From Bin55 sp964511425 (GTDB taxonomy: Bacteria > Pseudomonadota > Gammaproteobacteria > Pseudomonadales > Azotimanducaceae), in NCBI GenBank assembly GCA_964511425.1, contig CAZEFI010000006.1:19320-83319 (forward strand): a stretch of DNA of 64,000 nt. The letters run 5' to 3'. Made by a program: the position numbers and the translations under genes. The number at the start of each line of letters is the position of its first letter. Position 1 is the stretch's first letter. Below are positions 1 to 9,001 of the stretch, in pieces. The notes beneath the pieces were generated by a model. The model did not search any database, was not told where the DNA came from, and saw only the letters and a list, made by a program, of their open reading frames with translations.

Positions 1-352
1 CGCCGTCGCCTGCGTGTACAAACATTAGGAGATCGCCATCTGCGTTTCTCGCTAACGACGACATCGACGTTGGCGTATTCCAAAGCAAAACTCGTACATG
101 GGAGTTGTACAACACCTGCAAACTCTCCCATGGATCGTTGTTTTGCGGTACGTTTTGTAGATTGAAAGCTCGAGGTTGTAACTCGCCTTCAATATGTGAC
201 CATCCCGTCGGTGGACGCTTGTGATATATACGAGAGGAGGGACCGGAGAACCCCTCTCTTCCTATTTCTCGTTCGAAAGTGCCTTCCGGTAAATCTCGAT
301 GTGCTTGTCTAGACGTTTCGCCTTGTTGCCAGGTTGCATTAAACGGTTTCAC
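1..352 (-). CDS. hmgA: Homogentisate 1,2-dioxygenase, N-terminal part (cut by window edge)
   Basis: The minus strand reads open from a GTG at 352-350 to the window edge, about 117 residues. It carries stretches such as YHKRPPTGWSHIEGE and DGDLLMFVHAGDG that I recognise from the N-terminal cupin half of homogentisate dioxygenases. That enzyme opens the aromatic ring of homogentisate to maleylacetoacetate in tyrosine and phenylalanine breakdown. The GTG start is preceded by AGGAG six bases upstream and overlaps the last 14 bases of hpd, which makes the preceding enzyme, so the two are translationally coupled in one operon. The iron ligands lie in the missing C-terminal part. The family call rests on motif recognition and on the neighbour; confidence is good. 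Confidence 0.82.
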   Translation of the reverse strand, partial: MKPFNATWQQGETSRQAHRDLPEGTFEREIGREGFSGPSSRIYHKRPPTGWSHIEGELQPRAFNLQNVPQNNDPWESLQVLYNSHVRVLLWNTPTSMSSLARNADGDLLMFVHAGDG

Positions 353-1394
353 TGAGTACTCCTCTTAGTTGCTGATCTCTCTCAATACTCTCAAACAACG
401 CCTGAAAGTTTCCTTCGCCAAATCCTTGATTTCCACGTCGCTGAATAATCTCAAAAAAGATGGGACCGATCAAATCTACAGTAAAAATTTGTAGTAAGTA
501 CCCCGATTCAGGGGAACCGTCAAGCAGAATTTGGCGTTTACGCATCGCTTCGATATCTTCTCCATGACCTTTGACGCGATCATTGAGCATTTCGTAGTAG
601 GTATCCGGTGTTGACTGAAATTTAACACCCTTCGCGCGCAATACGTCTACTGCCTCGAATATGTTGTCGGTGTGTAGAGCGATATGTTGAATTCCCTCAC
701 CGTTGTAGCGGTGCAAGAACTCTTCAATTTGCGATTTTTCATCAGCTGATTCGTTGAGAGGAATTCGAATTTTGCCACACGAGCTGGTCATGGCTTTAGA
801 TAACAGCCCGGTTTGAACACCTTGAATTTGAAAGTATTGTGCTTCATGAAATTCAAACACGTTTTCATAGAAATCTGCCAATTTTGATAAATTTCCACGA
901 AACAGGTTGTGGGTTAAGTGGTCGAGATAGGATAATGGTCCAGTCGCGTTGGAACACACGTCCTGTTCTAAAACGAAATCGACATCATAAATCGTTTGAT
1001 CGCCGTAGCGGTCAACCAAGTACAAATGGGAACCGCCAACACCTTCAAAAGCGGGAATCGCTAGTTCCATAGGTCCGACCAATGTCGAGACTCGTTTCGC
1101 ACCACGTTCCGTAGCCAATTTGGTCGCATGTTGCGCGTCTTTGACCCGAATCGCAAAAGCATTTGCCGAATCCCCGTGTGCTTTAGCGAAATCGTGCGGT
1201 TGACCTTCCGATTCAGCGTTAATCAAAAAGTGAATGTCGTTTTGTTTGTAAAGTAAGACATTTTTGGAACGGTGGTTTCCCACATGACTAAAACCAAGTT
1301 TGGTAAAGGTATCTTGTAAGCCTTCTGGATTTTCACATGCAAACTCGACAAATTCAAAACCGTCGGTCCCCATGCTGTCTCGTCTTATCGACAT
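339..1394 (-). CDS. hpd: 4-hydroxyphenylpyruvate dioxygenase
   Basis: This 351-aa protein has the usual bacterial HPPD length and the two-module VOC (glyoxalase-like) layout. It converts 4-hydroxyphenylpyruvate to homogentisate with Fe(II) and oxygen, the step before homogentisate dioxygenase. The likely iron ligands are visible: the first histidine in LDHLTH (159 or 162), His237 in GIQHIAL, and Glu315 in FFEIIQRRG. The conserved C-terminal GFGEGNFQALFESIE that closes the active site is present. The ATG at 1394 has GGAGAG six bases upstream. A sigma70-like promoter with repeats lies just upstream, next to a divergent MarR-type gene that probably represses it. hmgA follows with a 14-base overlap. 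Confidence 0.96.
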   Translation of the reverse strand: MSIRRDSMGTDGFEFVEFACENPEGLQDTFTKLGFSHVGNHRSKNVLLYKQNDIHFLINAESEGQPHDFAKAHGDSANAFAIRVKDAQHATKLATERGAKRVSTLVGPMELAIPAFEGVGGSHLYLVDRYGDQTIYDVDFVLEQDVCSNATGPLSYLDHLTHNLFRGNLSKLADFYENVFEFHEAQYFQIQGVQTGLLSKAMTSSCGKIRIPLNESADEKSQIEEFLHRYNGEGIQHIALHTDNIFEAVDVLRAKGVKFQSTPDTYYEMLNDRVKGHGEDIEAMRKRQILLDGSPESGYLLQIFTVDLIGPIFFEIIQRRGNQGFGEGNFQALFESIERDQQLRGVLSETV

Positions 1395-1396
1395 AA

Positions 1397-1436
1397 TTTA
1401 CTCTCCAAATATAGTTTCATTATTATATAGTTTCAA
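1397..1436. promoter_or_regulatory. Divergent hpd / marR promoter with repeated operator half-sites
   Basis: On the minus strand TTGAAA (1436-1431), a 17-base spacer and TATATT (1413-1408) form a near-consensus sigma70 promoter for hpd. Two exact direct copies of TATAGTTTCA (1410-1419 and 1426-1435), 16 bases apart, overlie the -10 and -35 boxes, a placement typical of repressor binding. On the plus strand TTTACT (1397-1402), an 18-base spacer and TATTAT (1421-1426) could drive the regulator. The boxes are seen directly; binding by the neighbouring MarR protein is inference. Confidence 0.6.
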
Positions 1437-1910
1437 ATGGAACAAAGTTCAAGTTTGCAGTTGCAAAAGTTTATGCCGTACAGACTGTCGGTGTTATCCA
1501 ACAACGTTAGCTCGTTATTAGCGTCGTTATACACGGAAAAATTTGGCATATCAATACCCGAGTGGAGAACGATGGCCGTATTAGGTGAGGAACCTGGACT
1601 CACGAGTACTCAAATCGCGTCTCGTGTAGCTATGGATAAAGTAGCGGTGACGCGGGCGGTTCAGAATTTGATCGAAAAACAGTTGGTCCGACGCAGTTCA
1701 TCACAGGTGGACGGGCGAGTCTCTTATCTAAATCTGACGCAAGCGGGTCAGCGGGTGTATGACGACGTAGTACCGATGGCACTAAGCATCGAACGAGAAA
1801 TTATGGGCGCACTGGCACCGAAAGAAAAGAGCTATTGGGACGATATGCTATCCAAAATGGAACATCGCGTCGACTCCCTTCGCAGAGAATTATTCGTTCT
1901 CGACAAATGA
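1437..1910 (+). CDS. MarR-family transcriptional regulator (HpaR-like)
   Basis: This 157-aa winged-helix protein fits the MarR family. The N-terminal stretch LQLQKFMPYRLSVLSN and IPEWRTMAVL match the helical dimer region seen in regulators of aromatic catabolism. The recognition helix lies around residues 58-80 (TSTQIASRVAMDKVAVTRAV), and the wing is rich in basic residues, with DGRVSYLNLT at its tip. The gene is divergent from hpd with a 42-base gap, so repression of hpd-hmgA and relief by an aromatic intermediate are likely. The start is forced: an in-frame TAG lies at 1428-1430, no other start codon fits between, and the conserved N-terminus needs the ATG at 1437. That leaves no room for a Shine-Dalgarno sequence, so the message may be leaderless. 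Confidence 0.88.
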   Translation: MEQSSSLQLQKFMPYRLSVLSNNVSSLLASLYTEKFGISIPEWRTMAVLGEEPGLTSTQIASRVAMDKVAVTRAVQNLIEKQLVRRSSSQVDGRVSYLNLTQAGQRVYDDVVPMALSIEREIMGALAPKEKSYWDDMLSKMEHRVDSLRRELFVLDK

Positions 1911-1953
1911 TTCGGTAGTACTACGCGCTGTAGCCCTCGCTTCCTGATTTCGT

Positions 1954-4900
1954 TTAAAGTACCGAAGTTTCTAAGGCAGCCATTGCTGCTTCAAGTTCTT
2001 CCACGCGCCTTCGCACTTCAATCAGGTACGATTCGTCTCCTTCGATTTCTCCGATTTTCTCAAGCTCGTATAGCACAGAAAGTCCCGCGTGTTCGATTGA
2101 AATCAAGCTAGCAGTACCAAAAGCTACTGCAGATGTTTCGGTCTCTCGTAAGGTCTGTAAAAACGGTACCAATTGATCGTTACTGAAAAATTCATGAACG
2201 ATCCCTTCCGCTAACAGAGCTGGTAGAAGTGGAAAGTCTGTTTCAGTTGCTAATATCGCTACGGGATGAAGATCATTACGTGTCAAACTGTCTATGTTTT
2301 CTCGAACAAATTCATTCATTTTCAAGGCAATCTTTCGCAATTCCATCGTGTTACCGCGTTGGTCGTATTCATATGCGATCACACTCAGCACGTCTATGAG
2401 TTTTTGTTTATGCATTGACTCATCGTTTAACCAACCCGTAAGCTCAGACGAAAGTGCTTCCATCCAATCGGCGTTGTCGTAATCTAACAACAGATCGAAA
2501 CTTTGGAATACGAGATCGACAGCTGATGGGGCATTTGTTTCGTATAAGCTAAACCTGCTAATACCAGGTATCGAAATACCTGTAATAGAGGTATAACTGT
2601 CGATCGCAGCCTGAACTCGATAGTATGGTGGCGGAACGTAGACTATTGAACTTGTTGATCTCGCTTCCAGACCCGAAAATTCTTTGGACGCCTCCACCTG
2701 TGCGGTCTCAAACAAAGGTTTAACGTACTCCAGTGCTTGTTCCCATTGACCTGATCTCCCGTAAATAGATGCTATGTGGATAAGGGGTAAAGCTTCATAA
2801 CCTTGAAGGAGACGATTACTTTGCGGGAACGTCAACAACTCGTTCAAACTAGGACTGAGCTTCTGTGCTATGGGAATGATTTCTTCAACGGGATACACTT
2901 TGGCGAGAAGCTCAAGAATTACTATATCGCCAAAATAGGAAGATTCTGGACGATCGTCGTACCGGCGTAGGAGCGGTAATATGCTGTGGACAAAATCGCG
3001 ACTGTGCTCACGAGGCATCAACTCTACGACATCGTCAACAATCGTACTAACGTCTACGTGTCCACTCGACTCCGTCATGCTGATGAAACGCACGTTGTTG
3101 AAGTCTCCAAACTTGGCAATGCTTGTAACCAACAACTTGTAATATTGGAGGGCGTTCTCCCAGTCCTCCAGTCTACTGTAGAACTGTGCTATATTCAAAA
3201 TTTGCGAATTCGTGTAGCCGGATAAGCTCTCTGTCCAATTGAAGAACGCAGTCTGCAGCTCTTCAGTGAGTTCTTGATTGACTTCGTTCGACAGGAACAT
3301 CCACAAAGTAAACTCGTGGTCGTCCGCATTGTTCGAAAGCACTTCTTCGGTGAGTTCAGCTAAGCGGATGTCTAAGTCTTCTTGGTGATGAGCATAAGCA
3401 CGTGCAACAAGCTCATACCATTGAGGCGAGCTTCTTCTGATCCAGGGGTCTTGAGATCGGATGAGCACCTCCAGTTCGCTGCCAATCGAAAACTCTTTGA
3501 TAGTCTTGTCAATGAGCTTTTCTGGTTCCCCGCTAGTGTCTTCTGTTTCCTGTTCAACGTAGCTTGCGAAAGAACTGACAGAACCGCCACTTGGAAAAAC
3601 GACGTATCGATATAGTGAGTAACGGTCGACCTCGGTTTGGTCCGCTGGCCAATTCATAAACGTTCTCAGTGCGTTGCCGATGTAAGAAAACGGATCTTGG
3701 TTAAGATTTTGAAGGTTTATGTTCCGCCAGAAGTGTCGTACCACATTCGCGACTTCGGTGTTCGTATTTTCCGGTCCCATGAGTGCTAATTCACCAGCCG
3801 CTCGGCTCACGTTTTTAGGTAATCCTAAATTGAGTCGAGCACTGTCGTTCTGTTCTGGTTCGATAGCGCGAATCATGTGCAGTATGGCATCAGGATGAGC
3901 GATATTAAGGTTGGGAGACTCGTCGTTGCGAGCAAGAATGTCATCCATGACTTCTTGGTAGCGAAGATCATCCCCGCCATCCTGTGCGATGGTGAGAGCA
4001 GTGTCGTAATGTTCCTGTTTTTTACTCCAAATAAAGTATGCGGCTCTTAGCGGTTCAATGGTTTTATCCCTTTCGTAGTTTTCGCGAAGTAGCCGTGTGA
4101 TTTTCGTCTTTTCTTGAAAGTCTCGACCGATGATGTATTGCAACAAAGTCATTCGGCGAGATTCGTCGTCTGGGAAACAAGAAGTCAGACTTCGCATAAC
4201 TGCTTCGGTATCCACGACTGGTGCTTCCTCTATACCATAGATATTTAGGTAATCTCCGCGTTCGTCAAGAAAAGCCGCTTGCTCTTCGGTAGGACAATCC
4301 CCGTCGATCATATTCTCTAGCATCTGTAGTATTTCGTCAGAATACCCCTCGTCGACTACCCGTTGAATGTAATATTGATCACGGAGTTCACTCTCAATCA
4401 GTGTTTTGAACGCATCAAGCTTCGAACCTTCAAAGTAGTCTGTGAGCATACTATCTACATCAATCGCTAATTCGGTCTTTACCGAAACTGCATTTACGAT
4501 ATCTCGTAATACTTCTAAGTTGGAGATTTCAATATCAAAGTCGAGGATAAATGGGTATACATAGTTCAGTGCGAATTCCTCTTGAAAGTCGATCTGATTG
4601 ACGAAATTAATTGCTAGCTCACTCAACCAATCTCGTTGGCTACTATTGAATTTCTTTTTAAGAAGGTCCTGAAAAATGGAGGACTGTTGGTTTATACGAA
4701 CGAATTGTGGTGTGCTCGTGTCCTCAGGTTGTTCCATTGTATGTTCAAGATATACTAGGAGCTCTTCGGGCTCATCTCGCAGTGCCAAGTACGCCCAAAT
4801 ACTCGAATCCGCTGGATAGTAACCTTCGACATACCGTCGAACTTCCTCATCATCGAGGATAGCCATGAAATCTTGGATAGTCTCAAATATTGGGCCGTAG

Positions 4901-7900
4901 CTTTCCTCCAGAACCGCTAAGAATTCAGGGTCTTGAACAATTGTTTGTACTAAACGTATTGGTTCATCAGTTAGTTCTAATACTGCAGAAGACACTAACC
5001 GTGCGTATTCTCGGTCATCTAACACCACTTTCGCATAGCGAACAGCACTTTGAATCGCGCCTTCATTTACCCAATCTTGAAAGATATCTGAGACTGGCTT
5101 AGGTGGTTCTGTAAGGTTGAGTAATCGAGTAAACGTTTCCACATCTCGACTTTCAATCGCGGCAGCCAACTCCTCGCTTAACACATCTGTCTGATCATCT
5201 GTTTCTTCCTGAAACACTGCAGGTAGCATATCTCGGAGTTGCGGTACCATGCGAATTCCGAAATGGTTATACTGCCTAGTGAGATGGTTTGAGAATTGTC
5301 GAACAGTTCGAAAACTGTCGTAGTATTCGTGGTCTTCTTCAACTTCATCTAGACTTTGAAGTTCTTCGAGTACATCTATCGGTGGCGAATTCGCTAGAAA
5401 TACTGCAGCAAGTTCCAGATCCATGTCATTCACGATGTCGGGTCGATCCAACGCACCGCACAATCGTCGGATAAACTGACAAAGATAGTTGAGTTGGGAG
5501 TAACGAGATAGCGGAAGTTCTTCACCCTCTGCACGTAAATTTTCGACGTTACTGAGAACGCGCCGAAATACTGTACGAATCTTTTCAAAGTTAGTCTCCG
5601 ACATCGCGTCGTTATGTGGCCAAGTTGATATCACTCCTTGTGCGTATGCTTCGTAGTAAGTCGTGTAGTCTCGATTTACGCTAGTATTTCGCGATCCGGC
5701 AAAAATATAGCTCGGCCGGCGGATTCTTCCCGGATTCACTTGAGGGGCATCGGTATGAAGTTTTTCCGGCTGACTCTGAAGGACGTTCAACATGCCATTA
5801 AGATAGAGTGTGTTCGCTACGTCGTACTGAAAGTTCGCTTCTCGAAGAACACCAGTTTTGATGAGTAACGTATTGTTATCTTGATTCAAGGACAGGGCAT
5901 GGCTGTAGAATGACAACGCTTGCTTCGTATGCCCTGCCTCTTGGAAGAGATCCGCTTTGGTTTGATTCACATCCAGATCGCCGGTGATATCTCGTATCAA
6001 ATCGAGTGATTTCTCAGCTCCAAGCGTATCGTCTCTTTCTAATAGAGTTTTCGCGAGAGAAATATAAACCTCTGGCGGTAATGCCTGACGCAAACCGATG
6101 AGTCGTCGACCGTAGACTAATTGTCGCTCGGGATCGCCCCTTTTAGCGGTGAAGGCAAAAAATCCTGCGTCTTCGGTTGCCATCGTGACTAACTCGCGCA
6201 ACACCGATAACCGGCGAATTCCCGCTTGTGAGATCGAATTTTCAATCGCGACAAACTCCGCCTCGGTGTCTAATGTCTCTGTTGCAATTTCGCCAAGCAA
6301 CGTATACAGATAAAAGCGGTCTTCTGTTCGAGTAATACGCTCCAAAATAATTCGATGAGCCCACCGGAACTTGGCTTGATGTTGTCGGGGTAGTCGAAAT
6401 CCGAAGCGATTCTGCCCAATCATGTTCAGAATTCCGTCGATAGCAACCACAAATTCGTTGTCGTTCTTAGCGTGTTCGGCTACGTACTGAAACACGGCGA
6501 CTGCTTCGTCTGTCCGATTAGATTCCTTAAGGAGTTCACCCATTAGCAATAGGTTATCACTATGTTGGGGTTGATGAATAAGTGCTAATCGATAACTTTC
6601 GATCGCCTTCTCAGTAAACCCACTCATCGATAGGACGCTAGCTTCAAACTCTCCCGTAACTGCTTCTTCGTCGTATTTCTTCAACTCTTCTAGCCAATGA
6701 AGAATGTCTTCAAGTTTCTCATCACTGCTTTCTACTTGATTGAATGCGACCATGTTCAATACGATGTTTTGAATGTGTTCAAGCCGATTCTCTGGATCGA
6801 TTTCCTCTAGCTTTCGAAGAACGGTGTCGTACTTGTCAAATTCGTTCAATTGCACGTAGATGGAACCCAACTGTCTGAACTTCTCTACTTCGGACATCTC
6901 CGAATACGCTGCAAATTCTTCGACGACTTCTGCCGCGGTAAACGAGTCTCCAATTTCGGTGTAAATGCGTACGAGTAGATTAATCTCATTTCGATCAGCC
7001 GTACGATCCCAAAGCTTGTCCTCCAATTCGATCGCGAGATCAGCAAGCACGTTCAATTCTGCAGCGATCAGGAGAAATTGACTTTCTGCAAAGCTCCGTC
7101 GCGCGGGGGCTCGTTCGGCGAGCCAAATTTCTTGCCATAGCTGTAGCGATTCTTCTTTGTTCCCATTAACGCTGTGAAGCCATGCTAAGCGCATGCGATC
7201 ATCGTATCCTAAAGGCTCACCTGTAGTTTCCTCCAGTTTGGTAAAAATCGCTAACGCATTCTCGTACTTTTGCAGTCGTTCAAATCCATCTGCGACTATA
7301 CGTAGATCTCCAGAGTCTTCCGGTAAATCTTCGAGTAATACGTTCAATGCTTCTGTTGCTTCGTTGTAGCGTCCCTTACCATAGTGAGTTTCGAAAAGAA
7401 AAATCTGACCAGTAGTAGAAGGTCCGTGCGTGTCAGCATGTCGTTTGATCATTTCGAGGCTTTCAGTTTCAAAACCCATTTGGTTCATATAACGCCCAGC
7501 GTGGGTCAAAACATCAATGTCGGAACTATTGTTTTCTTGCAATTTACGCCACACTTCCCAGGACATTTCGCGTTCTGCGATGCTGATGTAGTGTGAGGCT
7601 AACCCTGAGTACCAGAGTACGACATTCGGTTCCTCGTCAATGAGGCGTTCGTACTCCTGAATCATTTCTTCTGTACGTTTAGAGATGTCGTATATTTGCA
7701 ATAAGCGATACCGTGCGTCAATATCGTCCGTTTCGTGTTCAATAGTGTGATACAGTGCAATGGCATCGTCGTAAAGCTCCAGATCAATGAGTAGATCTAT
7801 TTGTAAATCAATCAGGTCTCGATCTTTGTCTTCATAGACTCGCAGTATCTCAAGTAATTCCTCAAGCTTCTCTTGCTTGCGGTAAGTTTCGTCGACTAAG

Positions 7901-8676
7901 GTCAGGGCGTACAGGCCGTCAAACCGTGTTGCTGAGTTTTGGTAAGCGATCCAGGAATAGGTTTCTGCAGTTTCAAAGTCTTCCGACGTCAGTCCCCATT
8001 CGGTGAGTCGGAGGAGCTGCCGGAAATAGTGCTTGGACTCTGGGTCAGGACGATACAGTTCAATCGCTTTCGAAGGCTGACCTAAGATGGCCAACGTTAG
8101 CGCGGCCCGATTTTTGAACTCTTGATTCTGTTGTTGCGCTAAGGCGTACAAGTCATCCACGTTGGTGGTGTTCACCCCAATCATCGCTAGGCGAATTCGA
8201 ATGAACTCGCGTTCATCATCCAGTTCGGTTGACTCCAAGGTCTTGTTGTACCACTCAATCGCGTCGCGCTCTTCGCCTTGCGCGTCAAGCAAACGTGCTT
8301 TAAGAAGAGTTCCATCGGTTGTTTCGTGCAAAACGAGGGCTTGGTCTACCGCTTGAATTGCTTCTTCAAAATTTCCATATCTCCAATACAAGTGCCCGAT
8401 GCTCAAAAATGACTTCGCTCGATACGCGTTGGTGTTGTTTTCGTCCTCGGCGATCAAGGTGAGCGCAGCAACAGGTTCGTCAATGCTCCGATTTGTTTTT
8501 ATTGCATCGGTGTACACTGTGTCGATGAGCAACAAAGATAATCGGTCTGGTTTCGCATTGTCTTCTGTCAATTCATTTATAGGCGCACCAAGGGTAACAC
8601 TACACAGGCTGACGCCAAGGATTGCTATCAAAATTTGGACGTAATGAGAAAATAGCTTAAGTTTCTGAGGCTGCAT
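1954..8676 (-). CDS. Giant exported TPR protein, paralog A
   Basis: The protein is about 2240 aa. It starts with a hydrophobic export signal (cleavage plausible after SVTLGA), followed by a long run of tetratricopeptide-type helical pairs, for example YRAKSFLSIGHLYWRYGNFE and EKAIESYRLALIHQPQHSDN. The TPR array is clearest over the first 950 residues, and the rest is mostly acidic and helical. It is closely similar over its whole length to the two other giant proteins at 13024 and 20148. GDCPTEEQ near residue 1459 and SCFPDDES near residue 1500 hold cysteines conserved in all three. The C-terminus ends in LETSVL. A GTG nine bases upstream (8685) is an alternative start; I chose the ATG at 8676. 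No enzymatic motif is seen. A periplasmic scaffold or client-binding role beside the MoxR/VWA genes is inference. Confidence 0.85.
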   Translation of the reverse strand: MQPQKLKLFSHYVQILIAILGVSLCSVTLGAPINELTEDNAKPDRLSLLLIDTVYTDAIKTNRSIDEPVAALTLIAEDENNTNAYRAKSFLSIGHLYWRYGNFEEAIQAVDQALVLHETTDGTLLKARLLDAQGEERDAIEWYNKTLESTELDDEREFIRIRLAMIGVNTTNVDDLYALAQQQNQEFKNRAALTLAILGQPSKAIELYRPDPESKHYFRQLLRLTEWGLTSEDFETAETYSWIAYQNSATRFDGLYALTLVDETYRKQEKLEELLEILRVYEDKDRDLIDLQIDLLIDLELYDDAIALYHTIEHETDDIDARYRLLQIYDISKRTEEMIQEYERLIDEEPNVVLWYSGLASHYISIAEREMSWEVWRKLQENNSSDIDVLTHAGRYMNQMGFETESLEMIKRHADTHGPSTTGQIFLFETHYGKGRYNEATEALNVLLEDLPEDSGDLRIVADGFERLQKYENALAIFTKLEETTGEPLGYDDRMRLAWLHSVNGNKEESLQLWQEIWLAERAPARRSFAESQFLLIAAELNVLADLAIELEDKLWDRTADRNEINLLVRIYTEIGDSFTAAEVVEEFAAYSEMSEVEKFRQLGSIYVQLNEFDKYDTVLRKLEEIDPENRLEHIQNIVLNMVAFNQVESSDEKLEDILHWLEELKKYDEEAVTGEFEASVLSMSGFTEKAIESYRLALIHQPQHSDNLLLMGELLKESNRTDEAVAVFQYVAEHAKNDNEFVVAIDGILNMIGQNRFGFRLPRQHQAKFRWAHRIILERITRTEDRFYLYTLLGEIATETLDTEAEFVAIENSISQAGIRRLSVLRELVTMATEDAGFFAFTAKRGDPERQLVYGRRLIGLRQALPPEVYISLAKTLLERDDTLGAEKSLDLIRDITGDLDVNQTKADLFQEAGHTKQALSFYSHALSLNQDNNTLLIKTGVLREANFQYDVANTLYLNGMLNVLQSQPEKLHTDAPQVNPGRIRRPSYIFAGSRNTSVNRDYTTYYEAYAQGVISTWPHNDAMSETNFEKIRTVFRRVLSNVENLRAEGEELPLSRYSQLNYLCQFIRRLCGALDRPDIVNDMDLELAAVFLANSPPIDVLEELQSLDEVEEDHEYYDSFRTVRQFSNHLTRQYNHFGIRMVPQLRDMLPAVFQEETDDQTDVLSEELAAAIESRDVETFTRLLNLTEPPKPVSDIFQDWVNEGAIQSAVRYAKVVLDDREYARLVSSAVLELTDEPIRLVQTIVQDPEFLAVLEESYGPIFETIQDFMAILDDEEVRRYVEGYYPADSSIWAYLALRDEPEELLVYLEHTMEQPEDTSTPQFVRINQQSSIFQDLLKKKFNSSQRDWLSELAINFVNQIDFQEEFALNYVYPFILDFDIEISNLEVLRDIVNAVSVKTELAIDVDSMLTDYFEGSKLDAFKTLIESELRDQYYIQRVVDEGYSDEILQMLENMIDGDCPTEEQAAFLDERGDYLNIYGIEEAPVVDTEAVMRSLTSCFPDDESRRMTLLQYIIGRDFQEKTKITRLLRENYERDKTIEPLRAAYFIWSKKQEHYDTALTIAQDGGDDLRYQEVMDDILARNDESPNLNIAHPDAILHMIRAIEPEQNDSARLNLGLPKNVSRAAGELALMGPENTNTEVANVVRHFWRNINLQNLNQDPFSYIGNALRTFMNWPADQTEVDRYSLYRYVVFPSGGSVSSFASYVEQETEDTSGEPEKLIDKTIKEFSIGSELEVLIRSQDPWIRRSSPQWYELVARAYAHHQEDLDIRLAELTEEVLSNNADDHEFTLWMFLSNEVNQELTEELQTAFFNWTESLSGYTNSQILNIAQFYSRLEDWENALQYYKLLVTSIAKFGDFNNVRFISMTESSGHVDVSTIVDDVVELMPREHSRDFVHSILPLLRRYDDRPESSYFGDIVILELLAKVYPVEEIIPIAQKLSPSLNELLTFPQSNRLLQGYEALPLIHIASIYGRSGQWEQALEYVKPLFETAQVEASKEFSGLEARSTSSIVYVPPPYYRVQAAIDSYTSITGISIPGISRFSLYETNAPSAVDLVFQSFDLLLDYDNADWMEALSSELTGWLNDESMHKQKLIDVLSVIAYEYDQRGNTMELRKIALKMNEFVRENIDSLTRNDLHPVAILATETDFPLLPALLAEGIVHEFFSNDQLVPFLQTLRETETSAVAFGTASLISIEHAGLSVLYELEKIGEIEGDESYLIEVRRRVEELEAAMAALETSVL

Positions 8677-9001
8677 GAAAATCACTAAAAATAATCGACG
8701 GTACTTATGAATTTACTTTGAGAATGAGGTCGGTGAATCCGTTTCCAACTTCAACTATCGAGAACGACTAGTGCGGTCCAACATTGGTGGTATCAAACAC
8801 AAAGAAAAATTGACGGCACCGGCCGTAGACCCGATCCAATCAAAGTTTTTTCCGGATGTACGAGCTTCTCCTAACGAATAAACGATTTTAAGGAATTTGT
8901 CGTACGTTGGCTGATTTTAAATCGTCTGTGAAAACTAAAAAATATTTGTGCGAACACAGTACAAATCGAACACGAGCTAGATTCGGTGAGTACAAACAGA
9001 C
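8677..9001. other. Intergenic region, no gene seen
   Basis: About 325 bases separate the 637-aa repeat protein from giant TPR paralog A. I see no supported gene, no clear terminator and no strong promoter. The stretch is AT-rich near 8880-8960. Because the gap is long for this cluster, a separate promoter for paralog A here is possible but not visible. Confidence 0.5.
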
